64,000 nucleotides of DNA, taken from positions 1 through 64,000 of the forward strand of contig CBDUYN010000003.1 of NCBI GenBank assembly GCA_965371445.1, written 5' to 3'. Source of the DNA: DASWIG01 sp965371445. Lineage in GTDB: Bacteria > Acidobacteriota > Thermoanaerobaculia > Multivoradales > J023. Positions 35,901 to 44,782 of this stretch are shown here, in pieces. Below the pieces are notes generated by a model. The model was not told where the DNA came from, ran no database searches, and saw only the letters and a program-made list of their open reading frames with translations. The first letter of the stretch is position 1; each line of letters begins with the position of its first letter. Position numbers and translations under genes: made by a program.

Positions 35901-36176
35901 TCAGGGCCAGCCTATCGGAGGCGTCGGGGCGGCACAAGCCGAGGCCCGCGGCACAAGCGACGGAAAGAGGGCCGAACCGTCGACGAGAGCCGCTTCCAGG
36001 GGTCCGCCCCCGGTACGCACCACGACGGCGATCTCGGCGCCCGCCGCGGACGCGGCGGCGCAGACGAGGCACGCGACGGCGAGAAGCGCCGTCCGCCACG
36101 CCGCAACCGCCCGGGAGGGAGATTTCCTCCCGGGCGGCCGGAGAATGGAGCCTTGGAGAAGACCGACCACGTTCAT
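35901..36176 (-). CDS. Small putative secreted protein, possibly truncated
   Basis: 91 residues. The middle has a convincing signal peptide (RTALLAVACLVCAAASAAGA), after which EIAVVVRTGGGPLEAALVDG looks like the first strand and helix of a periplasmic protein. It stops 30 residues later in low-complexity sequence. It may be the stub of a lost substrate-binding-type protein. The ATG at 36176 has no clear ribosome site, and a perfect hairpin (36107-36137) lies within the early codons, so expression is doubtful. Confidence 0.35.
   Translation of the reverse strand: MNVVGLLQGSILRPPGRKSPSRAVAAWRTALLAVACLVCAAASAAGAEIAVVVRTGGGPLEAALVDGSALFPSLVPRASACAAPTPPIGWP
36107..36137 (-). terminator. Perfect 12-bp stem hairpin upstream of hflK
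   Basis: CCGCCCGGGAGG and CCTCCCGGGCGG pair perfectly around a 7-base loop. This is terminator-strength, though neither strand has a long T-tract afterwards. It lies 280-310 bases upstream of hflK inside the putative small secreted ORF. It could attenuate minus-strand transcription before hflK. Confidence 0.5.
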
Positions 36177-36330
36177 CTTTGATTTACGGCGAGACCCGCC
36201 GCCGCGTCTATCCGCCGGGCCACACCGGCGCCGGATCCGTTATCTTGCCACCCTGGGCCGTCCCTGATAAACATCGGGGACCCAAGAACCCGTCTCCCTG
36301 CCGAGGAGACCCCACCGGAGATCCGAGCCC

Positions 36331-38025
36331 ATGACCCGATTTGCCGCGAGGCTCCTTTTGCTTTGCGCCTGGCTCCTCGTACCGGGCGTTTGCGTCGCCG
36401 ACGAGACCCAGCAGGACGACACCGAGACCGAGAACGCCCAGGAGGAGAAGAAGACCACCGAGCCCGCCCCCGACCGCTTCCGGGGCGAGGGACCCTTCGA
36501 GCAGCTGATCCTGCGGGGCGCCACCGTGATCGACGGCACCGGCGCGCCGCCGCGCGGCCCCGTCGATGTCGTCATCGAGGGGAACCGGATCACAAACGTC
36601 AAGAGCGTCGGCAACCCCGGCGTGCCGATCGACCCGGAGAAACGGCCCGCCCTCGCCGAGAGTGGCCACGAGATCGACGCCGAGGGGATGTACGTCCTGC
36701 CCGGCTTCGTCGACATGCACGGCCACATGGGCGGCGTCGAGCAGGGGACGACGGCGGAGTACGTCTTCAAGCTGTGGATGGCCCACGGCATCACCACGGT
36801 CCGCGACCCGGGCTGTGGCCAGGGCCTTGACTTCTGCCTCGAGCACAAGCGGCGCAGCGCCTCGAACGAGATCACGGCGCCCCGGATCCAGGCCTACCTG
36901 GTCTTCGGCTCCGGCCGCGACGAGCCCTTCACCTCGCCGGACGAGGCCCGGGAGTGGATCCACGAGATGGCCGACCAGGGAGCCGACGGCTTCAAGTTCT
37001 TCGGCTACCGCCCCGACGTGATGCGCGCCGCGATCGAGACCGCCAACGAGCGCGGCCTCGGCACCGCTTGCCACCACGCGCAGCTCGACGTAGCCCGGGT
37101 CAACGTCCTGACCACGGCCCGCTGGGGCCTGACGACCATGGAGCATTGGTACGGCCTGCCCGAGGCGCTCTTTGACGACCGCCGGGTCCAGGACTACCCC
37201 ATGGACTACAACTACAACGACGAGCAGCACCGCTTCGGCCAGGCCGGACGGCTCTGGCGCCAGGCGGCCAAGCCGGGGAGCGAGCGCTGGGAAGAGGTGG
37301 TCGAGGAGCTCCTGGCGCTCGATTTCACGCTCGTCCCGACGATGACGATCTACGAGGCGAGCCGCGACCTGATGCGCACCCGCCGCGCCGAGTGGCACGA
37401 GATCTACACCCTCCCCGCGCTCTGGGAGTTCTTTCAGCCCAACCGCAACGCCCACGGCTCCTACTGGTTCGACTGGACCACCCACGACGAGATCGCCTGG
37501 CGCGAGAACTTCCGCCTCTGGATGCGCTTCCTGAACGAGTACAAGAACCGCGGCGGACGCGTCGCCACCGGCTCCGACAGCGGCTACATCTTCAAGCTCT
37601 ACGGCTTCGGCTACGTCCGCGAGCTGGAGCTCCTGCAGGAGGCGGGCTTCCATCCCCTGGAGGTGATCCGCGCCGCCACCCTCTCCGGTGCCGAGGCCCT
37701 GGGACTCGACGGCGAGATCGGCTCGGTCGAACCCGGCAAGCTCGCCGACCTCGTGGTGGTCGACGAGAACCCCCTCGCCAACTTCAAGGTCCTCTACGGC
37801 ACCGGCGCCGTCCGTGTGACCGAGACGAACGAGGTGGTGCGCGCCGGCGGGGTGAGGTACACGATCAAGGACGGTATCGTCTTCAAGGCAGGAAACCTGC
37901 TGGAAGACGTCCGCCGGATCGTGGAAGAGGCTCGCGGATCCGAGACCGGCGGGCTCGTCCAGCCGGGAATGGCGGGAAACCCCGAGAAAGCTTCGCCCAT
38001 GGCCGCTCCCGGCGGGGAGCGATAG
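36331..38025 (+). CDS. Exported amidohydrolase (imidazolonepropionase/prolidase-like)
   Basis: 564 residues, ATG at 36331 behind GGAGA. Signal peptide (RLLLLCAWLLVPGVCVADE), acidic linker, then an amidohydrolase-superfamily barrel: ATVIDGTGAPPRGPVDVVIE, the metal motif MHGHMGG, a possible bridging residue region GADGFKFFGY, HHAQ, EHW and the distal aspartate in TGSDSG. The C-terminal beta sandwich is closed by GEIGSVEPGKLADLVVVDENP. This is the layout of secreted dipeptidase- or imidazolonepropionase-like enzymes; substrate specificity cannot be read from the sequence. An insertion of about 90 residues after EHWYGLP (DYNYNDEQHRFGQAGRLW) is aromatic-rich. Next to it is a secreted DUF4214-like protein. 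Confidence 0.85.
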   Translation: MTRFAARLLLLCAWLLVPGVCVADETQQDDTETENAQEEKKTTEPAPDRFRGEGPFEQLILRGATVIDGTGAPPRGPVDVVIEGNRITNVKSVGNPGVPIDPEKRPALAESGHEIDAEGMYVLPGFVDMHGHMGGVEQGTTAEYVFKLWMAHGITTVRDPGCGQGLDFCLEHKRRSASNEITAPRIQAYLVFGSGRDEPFTSPDEAREWIHEMADQGADGFKFFGYRPDVMRAAIETANERGLGTACHHAQLDVARVNVLTTARWGLTTMEHWYGLPEALFDDRRVQDYPMDYNYNDEQHRFGQAGRLWRQAAKPGSERWEEVVEELLALDFTLVPTMTIYEASRDLMRTRRAEWHEIYTLPALWEFFQPNRNAHGSYWFDWTTHDEIAWRENFRLWMRFLNEYKNRGGRVATGSDSGYIFKLYGFGYVRELELLQEAGFHPLEVIRAATLSGAEALGLDGEIGSVEPGKLADLVVVDENPLANFKVLYGTGAVRVTETNEVVRAGGVRYTIKDGIVFKAGNLLEDVRRIVEEARGSETGGLVQPGMAGNPEKASPMAAPGGER

Positions 38026-38062
38026 GCCGTTTATGGGATCCCGCGCGGGCTGAATTCGGGCG

Positions 38063-38094
38063 CCGGCATTGAAATTGCAAAAGAGCATTGCCGG
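38063..38094 (+). promoter_or_regulatory. Inverted repeat upstream of the DUF4214-like gene
   Basis: CCGGCATTG and CATTGCCGG pair at 8 of 9 positions around 14 AT-rich bases, 31 bases before the ATG at 38125. The AT-rich centre in GC-rich surroundings suggests a promoter or operator. There is no T-tract for a terminator. Confidence 0.35.
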
Positions 38095-38124
38095 TGAGGA
38101 GACGAACGATGAAAAGGAGTGACC

Positions 38125-39036
38125 ATGAGCAGCTGGAAACGTATCTCGATGTGGGCTTTGACTTTCCTCGCGGTGGGCCTCGTCCTGGCGGGTGCCGCCG
38201 GTGCTCAGGCGGGTTCCGGGGTCTTGCAGGGAGGCCGGATCAGCGACGTCGAGATCGCCGTCTGGCGTACCGGCGACAAGGCGGAGCTGGCGCGGCTCTC
38301 CCTCGGCGACACACTGGTGCTCGACGCCGGCGAGGAAGTCCTGCTGCGCGCCTATGCGCCTCGTGGTGACGGGCCTGGAAACCAGCGCTGGTACCTGCCG
38401 GTGACCTTCTACGTCGCTTCGGTCGGTAACCAGGTCCGTTTGAGCGACGTGAATTCCGACAAAGGCTCTTGCACGCTCCGCGCGACGGGCCAGGGCGGCG
38501 GGAGGGCGACCGAGATCCGCTACCAGCTGGCCAAGCGCATCCAGGTGAGTCGTCCACAGCTCGCGCACGGCACCTTTTTCTTCAAGGTCGAGCGTGCCAC
38601 GTCGACGACGCGTCCTCCGAGCGGCGGTCGTCCCGGTTCGAGCGGCGGGGGTCGGCAAACCGCGGAGCGAGACATGGTCGACCGCCTCTTCCAGGGCATC
38701 CTGCTCCGCGAGCCCGGCAATGCCGGCGACGACTATGAGCGCAAGCTCCGTCGCGAGGGCTACGAGGGTCTCGTCGACATGGCCTACGACGTCGCCGAAA
38801 GCCGCGAGAGCCAGAGGCTGATGCACTCCCGCGGCAACACCAGCACCGAACGCCTGGAGGCGATCTACAAACATCTGCTCGACCTGAAGCCGTCCGAGAT
38901 CGACCGTTACCAGTGGCGCGACCACATGGAGATGATGAACCAGGGCGACGTGACCGGAGTGGTGATGGACATCGTCCGCTCGCCGGAGTTCCGGCGCGTC
39001 CACGGCTATCAGGCCTACGGCCGCCACGATCGGTGA
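38125..39036 (+). CDS. Secreted protein with C-terminal DUF4214/linker-like helical domain
   Basis: 303 residues from the ATG at 38125 (AAAAGGAG close upstream; an in-frame GTG two codons earlier is less likely). Signal peptide (MWALTFLAVGLVLAGAAGAQ). The first 130 mature residues form a beta domain (SDVEIAVWRTGDKAELARLS; LPVTFYVASVGNQVRLSDVN). A Ser/Gly/Pro-rich linker leads to a helical domain (DMVDRLFQGILLREPGNAGD; MDIVRSPEFRRVHGY) resembling DUF4214, a fold related to phycobilisome linkers and found in S-layer and secreted adhesins. No catalytic residues are evident. Role unknown, perhaps surface assembly. Confidence 0.75.
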   Translation: MSSWKRISMWALTFLAVGLVLAGAAGAQAGSGVLQGGRISDVEIAVWRTGDKAELARLSLGDTLVLDAGEEVLLRAYAPRGDGPGNQRWYLPVTFYVASVGNQVRLSDVNSDKGSCTLRATGQGGGRATEIRYQLAKRIQVSRPQLAHGTFFFKVERATSTTRPPSGGRPGSSGGGRQTAERDMVDRLFQGILLREPGNAGDDYERKLRREGYEGLVDMAYDVAESRESQRLMHSRGNTSTERLEAIYKHLLDLKPSEIDRYQWRDHMEMMNQGDVTGVVMDIVRSPEFRRVHGYQAYGRHDR

Positions 39037-39094
39037 GGGGACTTCCTCCCCTACGGTCGGCGGGACGCCGGCGCTTCCAGCGAAGACGAACGGC

Positions 39095-40810
39095 TTACGG
39101 GGACGGCACGAGACCCAGCACCTCGACGCCCTGCTCGAAAACGACGTCGATCGGAATGCCGGCGTCGGCGAGCCGGTCGAGGTCGGCTCGAAGCTCCTCG
39201 CCCTCCTTGCCGTACTGCTCGACAAAAGCCGCGACCGCGTCGTAGTCGCCGTCGCCCTGAAGCGTCAGGATCTTCTCCGAGAGGGCGTCCATGGCGGCGG
39301 TGAACTTCTCCGGTTCCACCCGGTAGCTGCCGGTCTCCCCGTCGCGCGAGAACGCTCCCTGCTCGGCGAAGAAGTTGAAGCGGATCAGGTTCGCCACCCC
39401 GTGGGCCGAGGACGAGCCGAATCGGATCGAACGAAAGATCGAACCCATGAACGTGACGTAATAGTCATGGAGGTCGATCTCGCCCATCTCGCCCTTTTCA
39501 TGAAGCGCCGAAACCATGTAAAGCCCAAGGACGTCGGCCTTGCCTTCCTCCAGGGCCGAGGCGTGCTCCTGGAGCGCCGAACGGACCGTCCCCTTGCCGG
39601 TGATCGTGTTCTTGATCCCCAGGCCGTGCGCCACCTCGTGGAACATGGTGTTCGAAAAAAAAGCGTCGAAGCTGACGTGCGAACGCTGGTCCTCGGCGAT
39701 CAGGACGCCGGCGAGCGGCACCAGAATCTTGTCGAACTTGGCGCGCATGGCGTTTTTAAGCTGTAGGCGGCGAGTTCCCTTCTGAAGCTGGACTTCTTCG
39801 TCGTTCGGCAGGTTGATGGCGATCGTTTTCGAGCCGGCGTTCGTGTCGCCGGCGTAGTAGACGACGTCGTAGGCGTTCAATTCGGCATCGGTTCCCGGTG
39901 TCTCCGCCTTGTACTCATCGGGGACGGGAAGGTCTTTTTGAAGCTCAGGGAGGAAGTCGGCGAAACGCGAGAGCCGCTCACTCCACTCCTTGTCTTTGAC
40001 GAGGACGTAGGTCTCGTGGGCGGCCTTGGCGCCGAAAAGCTGGTCCTCGTAGGTCTCGATCGGACCGATCACGACATCGATCGTGTTGGACTTCATGTCG
40101 AGCCAGGCGAGGTCGCTCGGCTGGTACTCGTCGGAGAGGAGAGCCTCGGCGCGCAGCTCGAGGTAGCGCTTCAATCCCTCGTCCTCGGCGAGCTCGGCGG
40201 CGGCGCGGAGTTTTTCGGCCGCGAATTGGTGCTCCTCGGCGTAGGCCTCGCTGTAGGGTACCGCGACGAGCTTGCCGCCATCGTCGCGGCGGACGAGCGT
40301 ATAGAGGCTGCGGAGCTCGGGGTCGGCCTCAGCCGCCGCCGTGAGCTCGTCTTTTGTCATGTCGGTGGGGTAGAAGTTGGCGCCCGCGGGCTTTTCTCCA
40401 ACGCCGTCGAGAAACGGCTCGTCGCCGGCCAGCCGGTCCCAGGGGCCGTAGTTGATCTCGGCGAAGCGCCGAAGGTTCGTGTCCCCGATGCCGTCGAGAA
40501 AGGCTTCCCAGTCGTCGCCGTAGGCTTGGCGCCAGAAGACGCCGTCCATGGCCTCGGCCGCCTCAATGAGGATCGGGATCATCTGCCGCTCCTTCTCGGT
40601 CAAGACCGAGAGGTCGGTGGTGAGGCGAAAGCTGGTGTACTTCACGAGCGGATCCTCGTCGGCCGGCGATCCGGCGGCCGGCGAACCGGGGGCCGGTGGC
40701 GCGGCCGTCGCGGTGTCGGCGGTTTCGGACGTCTGGGGCTGGCAGCCGGCAAGGGCGAGCGCCAGGAGGAGAAAGGAAAAAGCGGCCAAACCGCGAGTCA
40801 TGGTTTTCAT
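39095..40810 (-). CDS. DPP III-like (family M49) zinc peptidase lipoprotein
   Basis: 571 residues, ATG at 40810 with AGGAATGCC before it. The lipobox LALAGC marks a lipoprotein, followed by an Ala/Pro linker. The enzyme part carries FHEVAHGLG (zinc histidines 391 and 395) and EEGKADVLGLYM (near 419), the paired motifs of bacterial dipeptidyl-peptidase III relatives. These have HExxH rather than the HExxGH of eukaryotic DPP III. NTMFHEVAHG and SSAHGVANLIRFNFF fit the family. The predicted role is release of dipeptides from oligopeptides at the envelope, consistent with a peptide-feeding lifestyle. About the usual length for bacterial M49 enzymes. Confidence 0.85.
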   Translation of the reverse strand: MKTMTRGLAAFSFLLLALALAGCQPQTSETADTATAAPPAPGSPAAGSPADEDPLVKYTSFRLTTDLSVLTEKERQMIPILIEAAEAMDGVFWRQAYGDDWEAFLDGIGDTNLRRFAEINYGPWDRLAGDEPFLDGVGEKPAGANFYPTDMTKDELTAAAEADPELRSLYTLVRRDDGGKLVAVPYSEAYAEEHQFAAEKLRAAAELAEDEGLKRYLELRAEALLSDEYQPSDLAWLDMKSNTIDVVIGPIETYEDQLFGAKAAHETYVLVKDKEWSERLSRFADFLPELQKDLPVPDEYKAETPGTDAELNAYDVVYYAGDTNAGSKTIAINLPNDEEVQLQKGTRRLQLKNAMRAKFDKILVPLAGVLIAEDQRSHVSFDAFFSNTMFHEVAHGLGIKNTITGKGTVRSALQEHASALEEGKADVLGLYMVSALHEKGEMGEIDLHDYYVTFMGSIFRSIRFGSSSAHGVANLIRFNFFAEQGAFSRDGETGSYRVEPEKFTAAMDALSEKILTLQGDGDYDAVAAFVEQYGKEGEELRADLDRLADAGIPIDVVFEQGVEVLGLVPSP

Positions 40811-40837
40811 GGCATTCCTACCTTTGGGTCAGCGGGG

Positions 40838-41932
40838 CTAGCCGGCTTCGACATCCGCGCCGGCTCCTCCCTCGGGTTTGATCAGGCTCTGGAAACGGTT
40901 CTTGTCGTTGGCCTTCATGTAGGCGTCCTGGGCGGTGACCCTGCCTTTCTTGACGAGCTCTTCCAAGGTGTCGTCCATGGCGCACATGCCGTCTTTCTTG
41001 CCGCTCTGGATGACGGAGACGAGCATCGGGGTGTTGCCCTCGCGGATGATGTTGGGAAGGCCGGAGGTCTTGAGCAGGATCTCGTGGGCCGCCACCCGTC
41101 CTTGGCCGTCGGCGGTGGGCAGGAGAAGCTGCGCCACGATGGCGGCGATCGACTCGGCAAGGCTGACGCGGATCTGGTCCTGCTGCTTGGCCGGAAAGGC
41201 GTCGACCAGGCGGTCAATCGTCTTGGCGGCGCTGTTGGTGTGGAGCGTCCCAAAAACGAGGGCGCCCATCTCGGCCGCCGTGACCGCGAGCGAGATGGTT
41301 TCCAGGTCCCGCATCTCGCCGACCAGGATGACGTCGGCGTCCTGGCGCACGGCGACTTTCAAGGCGTCGCCAAAACTGTGGGTGTGGTGACCGACCTCGC
41401 GGTGGGAAAAGACACTCTTTTTGTTCTGATGCACGAACTCGACGGGATCTTCGATCGTGACAATGTGCTTGGCGTAGGTCTCGTTGATCTTGTTGATCAC
41501 CGCCGCCATGGTCGTCGACTTGCCCGAGCCGGTGGGTCCGGTGATCAGGACGAGGCCTCGCTGGCGATGCGCAAGGTCGGAGATCGCCTCCGGCATCCCG
41601 AGTTGCTCGCAGGTCAGGATCTCCTCCGGGATGATCCGAAAGACCGCGCCGGCACCGGTCTCCTGGCGCAGGAAGTTGGCCCGGAAGCGGCCGATGCCGG
41701 GGAGCGAGTAGGCGAAGTCGAGGTCGCCGCTGCCGTCGTAGCTCGCCCACTGCTCGTCGTCGGCGATCTCGCGCAGCATCTGCTGGAGCTCCTGGTGGGC
41801 CAGCGGTGGCCGGCCCTCGACGTCGACGAGGGAGCCGTGGATGCGAATGCGCGGCGGCAGCTCGGCCCGCAGGTGCAGATCCGAGCCCTTCTTCTCTTTG
41901 AGAACCCGGAAGAGGTCGTCGATTCTCGCCAC
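40838..41932 (-). CDS. pilT: PilT, twitching-motility retraction ATPase
   Basis: 364 residues, complete. An N-terminal PAS-like domain (DDLFRVLKEKKGSDLHLRAE) is followed by the RecA-like ATPase: Walker A GPTGSGKSTTMA (near 135), the Asp box IVTIEDPVEFVH, Walker B VILVGEMRDLET and the His box FGTLHTNSAAKTIDR. The AIRNLIRE-like stretch appears as LPNIIREGNTPML. It ends with an extension (FQSLIKPEGGAGADVEAG). It drives type IV pilus retraction at the inner membrane. Adjacent to a second PilT-family gene 43 bases upstream, so the two are probably one operon. Confidence 0.95.
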   Translation of the reverse strand: MARIDDLFRVLKEKKGSDLHLRAELPPRIRIHGSLVDVEGRPPLAHQELQQMLREIADDEQWASYDGSGDLDFAYSLPGIGRFRANFLRQETGAGAVFRIIPEEILTCEQLGMPEAISDLAHRQRGLVLITGPTGSGKSTTMAAVINKINETYAKHIVTIEDPVEFVHQNKKSVFSHREVGHHTHSFGDALKVAVRQDADVILVGEMRDLETISLAVTAAEMGALVFGTLHTNSAAKTIDRLVDAFPAKQQDQIRVSLAESIAAIVAQLLLPTADGQGRVAAHEILLKTSGLPNIIREGNTPMLVSVIQSGKKDGMCAMDDTLEELVKKGRVTAQDAYMKANDKNRFQSLIKPEGGAGADVEAG

Positions 41933-41975
41933 GGTGTCTTCTCCTGCGTCGTCCTCGGCGCCCGCGCCGCCGGGC

Positions 41976-43628
41976 TCAGACGAACTTCTTGGGATCGAGG
42001 GCCTGGCGCCGGGCCGACTCCTGGGTGATGGTGCCGTCCTTGACCAGTTGCTCGAGGGAGGCGTCGAGACGGCACATGCCCTCCTTGGCGCCGGTCTGGA
42101 GGATGGAGTTGATCTGGAAGGTGCGGTTCTCGCGGATCAGGTTGCCGACCGCCTTGTTGCTGACCAGCACCTCCAGCGCCGGCACCCGGCCCTGGCCGTC
42201 GGCCCGCGGCACCAGACGCTGCGAGATGATAGCCCGTAGCGACTCGCTCAGCATGGTGCGGATCTGTGGCTGAGCGTCCGGTGGGAAGACCCCGACCAGG
42301 CGGTTGATCGTCGGGATGGTCGAGGCGGTGTGAAGCGTCCCCAGGACCAGGTGACCGGTCTCGGCGGCGGTCATCGCCAGCTCGATCGTCTCCAGGTCCC
42401 GCATCTCGCCGATGACGATGACGTCGGGATCCTCGCGCAGCGCCGCCCGGAGCGCCCGCGCAAAAGACCCGGTGTGCGGCCCCACTTCACGCTGGTTGAC
42501 CACACACTGATCCGGCATGAAGACGTATTCGACCGGGTCCTCAATCGTCAGGATGTGGTCCTGGCGGGCGGCGTTGATCTTGCGGACGAACGCCGCCATG
42601 GTCGAGGACTTGCCGCAGCCTGCCGGCCCGGTAAAAAGCACCAAGCCCTGATGGAACTCGGAGAAACGGCCGAGAGACTCGGGCAGCCCCAGGTCCTCCA
42701 GGGTCGGCGGAGTGGGCGGGATGATTCGGAAGACGCCGTCGAGGCCGCGGTGCTGGTGGTAGGAGTTGGCCCGGAAGCGGCCGACCCCGGGCAAGGCATA
42801 GGAGAAGTCGAGTTGCATATGCTCCTCGACGTGGGCGCGTTGCTCAGCGGTGAGGATCCCGAAGACCAGCTCCTGAGCCCTGTCATGGTCGATGATCTCC
42901 GAAGCGTTGGTGAGCTCGCCGCCCAGGCGCACCTTTAGCGGCGCGCCGCTGTGGACGTGGAGGTCGCTCGCTCCTAACGCTGTGGCGCGCTTCAAAAGCT
43001 CTACCAGGTCGACGCCCGGAGCGTAACCCAGGAGCCCGTCGCCCGCCGCCTGCGGCGCGACCGGCTGCGCTTCCACCGCCGGCAGGGATTCGACCGCCGG
43101 CGGCGCTTCGACCACCGGCTGGACTTCGACCGCGGGTGCCTCCTCCTCGAAGAGAGGCTGGGCTTCGACCACCGGCTGGACCTCGACCGCGGGCGCCTCC
43201 TCGAAGAGAGGCTGGGCTTCGACCACCGGCTGGACCTCGACCGCTGGTGCTTGCGGGTTGGCCGCCTCGACCGTGGCCGGGCTGACGGCCGGCATACTGA
43301 TCGTCGAAGCGCCGACAGGCTCCGCCGGGCCAAGTGGAATCGACGGCGCAGGGGCGGCCGCGGTGGGAACCGGTGCGGCGGCCGGTGACGGAGCCGGTTC
43401 TGCCTTCGCCTTTTGCTTCCGGAGGTATTTCTCTCGCGCCTTCAGGAGCTTGGGAAGGGTCTCCGGCGGGATGTAGCTCTCGGAGACGAGGAAGCTGCCG
43501 AAATCTGTTCCCGTCGCGGCGCTCGTGGAGCGCCAGAGCTTGATGGCCTCGCTGGCCTGCTCCTTGCTGAGGATCTTGTAGTGGACGACCAGGCGTCCGA
43601 GAAGTATTTCTTGCTCCTGATCGATCAT
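41976..43628 (-). CDS. PilT-family ATPase with long repeat-bearing N-terminal extension
   Basis: 550 residues, about 190 longer than PilT. An N-terminal helical module (QEILLGRLVVHYKILSKEQA then EAIKLWRS) resembles the small domain seen in some PilB/GspE-like and MshE-type proteins. A Pro/Ala/Val/Glu linker carries tandem VEVQPVVEAQPLFEE repeats. The ATPase half has GASDLHVHSGAPLKVRLGGE, Walker A GPAGCGKSSTMA, the Asp box ILTIEDPVEYVF, Walker B VIVIGEMRDLET and the His box LGTLHTASTIPTINR. All catalytic boxes are intact. Probably a PilU/PilT2-like accessory motor whose extension senses a ligand or docks on the machine (inference). Confidence 0.88.
   Translation of the reverse strand: MIDQEQEILLGRLVVHYKILSKEQASEAIKLWRSTSAATGTDFGSFLVSESYIPPETLPKLLKAREKYLRKQKAKAEPAPSPAAAPVPTAAAPAPSIPLGPAEPVGASTISMPAVSPATVEAANPQAPAVEVQPVVEAQPLFEEAPAVEVQPVVEAQPLFEEEAPAVEVQPVVEAPPAVESLPAVEAQPVAPQAAGDGLLGYAPGVDLVELLKRATALGASDLHVHSGAPLKVRLGGELTNASEIIDHDRAQELVFGILTAEQRAHVEEHMQLDFSYALPGVGRFRANSYHQHRGLDGVFRIIPPTPPTLEDLGLPESLGRFSEFHQGLVLFTGPAGCGKSSTMAAFVRKINAARQDHILTIEDPVEYVFMPDQCVVNQREVGPHTGSFARALRAALREDPDVIVIGEMRDLETIELAMTAAETGHLVLGTLHTASTIPTINRLVGVFPPDAQPQIRTMLSESLRAIISQRLVPRADGQGRVPALEVLVSNKAVGNLIRENRTFQINSILQTGAKEGMCRLDASLEQLVKDGTITQESARRQALDPKKFV
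43106..43251 (-). repeat. Coding tandem repeat in the PilT-family gene
   Basis: Units of 57 bp (43106-43162) and 54 bp (43163-43216) and a partial third (43217-43251) encode VEVQPVVEAQPLFEE-type repeats. They are almost identical, differing by one GAG codon, and keep frame. A likely site of length variation between strains. Confidence 0.85.
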
Positions 43629-43676
43629 CTTTCGGGCTCGCCAAAGAGCCCAGGGTATGTCATCGCTGGGAGAGGG

Positions 43677-44702
43677 TCAACCGGGCTCCGGCATCTCGCC
43701 GCGGTAGGTTCGGAGCAATCGTTCGGCGGCGAGGGTCGCCGTCAGCCGGCCGGCGGCGACGTCGGCCTCGAGGTGCAGCAGGCTCCGGGCGACTTTGGGG
43801 TCGGCCCGGAAGGTGCCGAGCAGGTCCTCCTCGATCAAGGACCACATCCAGCGCCGCTGCTGCTCGCGACGCTTCTCGACGAGCTCACCTGACTCGCCGA
43901 GCCGGCGGCGGTGCTCCTCGACGCGTTCCCAGAGCTCGTCGATCCCCTCGCCTTCGAGAGCGCTTGCGGTGAGGACCGGCGGCGTCCACGCCGGGCTCCG
44001 GGGCCGGGCGAACCTGAGCGCCGCCTCGTAGTGGGCGCGCGCCCGCCGCGCGGCGACCTTGCCGTCGCCATCGGCCTTGTGGACCGCGACGAGGTCGATC
44101 CACTCCAGGATGCCCCGCTTGATAGCCTGGAGCTCGTCGCCGGCGCCGGGTAGAAGCAGCAGGACGACGAAGTCGACCATCTCGGCGACCGTCACCTCCG
44201 CCTGTCCGACGCCCACCGTCTCGACAAGGACGATGTCGTAGCCCGCCGCCTCGCAGACGAGCATCGTCTCGCGGGTCTTTCTGGCCACTCCGCCCAACGT
44301 CGTCCCCGAGGGCGAAGGGCGTACGAACGCGGCGGCGTGCGTGGCGAGGCCCGGCATCCGGGTCTTGTCGCCCAGGATGCTGCCGCCCGAGACCGTGCTC
44401 GACGGGTCGACCGCCAGCACCGCGAGGCGATGGCCGGCGTCGGCGAGGCGCCTCCCGAGAGTCTCGATGAACGTCGACTTGCCCACCCCCGGCACGCCGG
44501 TGATGCCGACGCGGTACGCGTCGCCGGTCTTGGGCAGGAGACGCAGGAGAAGCTCCTGGGCTTTCTCGCGATCCTCGCGGCGCGAGCTTTCCACCAGCGT
44601 GATGGCCCGTGCCAGGACCGTCCGGTCGCCTGCGAGGACACCCTGCTCGTACTCGTCGAGGGTGAGCCGGCGTCGCCGGGGGGAGGAGGGTGTCGTCGTC
44701 AT
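43677..44702 (-). CDS. meaB: MeaB/ArgK-type G-protein chaperone of methylmalonyl-CoA mutase
   Basis: 341 residues. G-domain motifs: Walker A GVPGVGKST (near 70), AVDPSS, the switch region GDKTRM, ETVGVGQAE and a VHKADGDG base-recognition segment (consensus NKxD/KAD). The family-typical SGGSILGDKTRMPGL, FVRPSPSGTTLGGVA and LLPGAGDELQAIKRGI are present, then the C-terminal dimerisation helices. MeaB loads and protects the B12 cofactor of methylmalonyl-CoA mutase; no mutase gene is in this window. On the minus strand TAGAAT ends 8 bases before the ATG, with no clear Shine-Dalgarno, so the mRNA may be nearly leaderless. Confidence 0.93.
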   Translation of the reverse strand: MTTTPSSPRRRRLTLDEYEQGVLAGDRTVLARAITLVESSRREDREKAQELLLRLLPKTGDAYRVGITGVPGVGKSTFIETLGRRLADAGHRLAVLAVDPSSTVSGGSILGDKTRMPGLATHAAAFVRPSPSGTTLGGVARKTRETMLVCEAAGYDIVLVETVGVGQAEVTVAEMVDFVVLLLLPGAGDELQAIKRGILEWIDLVAVHKADGDGKVAARRARAHYEAALRFARPRSPAWTPPVLTASALEGEGIDELWERVEEHRRRLGESGELVEKRREQQRRWMWSLIEEDLLGTFRADPKVARSLLHLEADVAAGRLTATLAAERLLRTYRGEMPEPG

Positions 44703-44782
44703 GGTTTGTCATTCTAAGCCCCTGCTACGGATCGCGATAAGATATCCGGGAAAGGGCATCCGAAGTGACGGATCGCCGGCGG

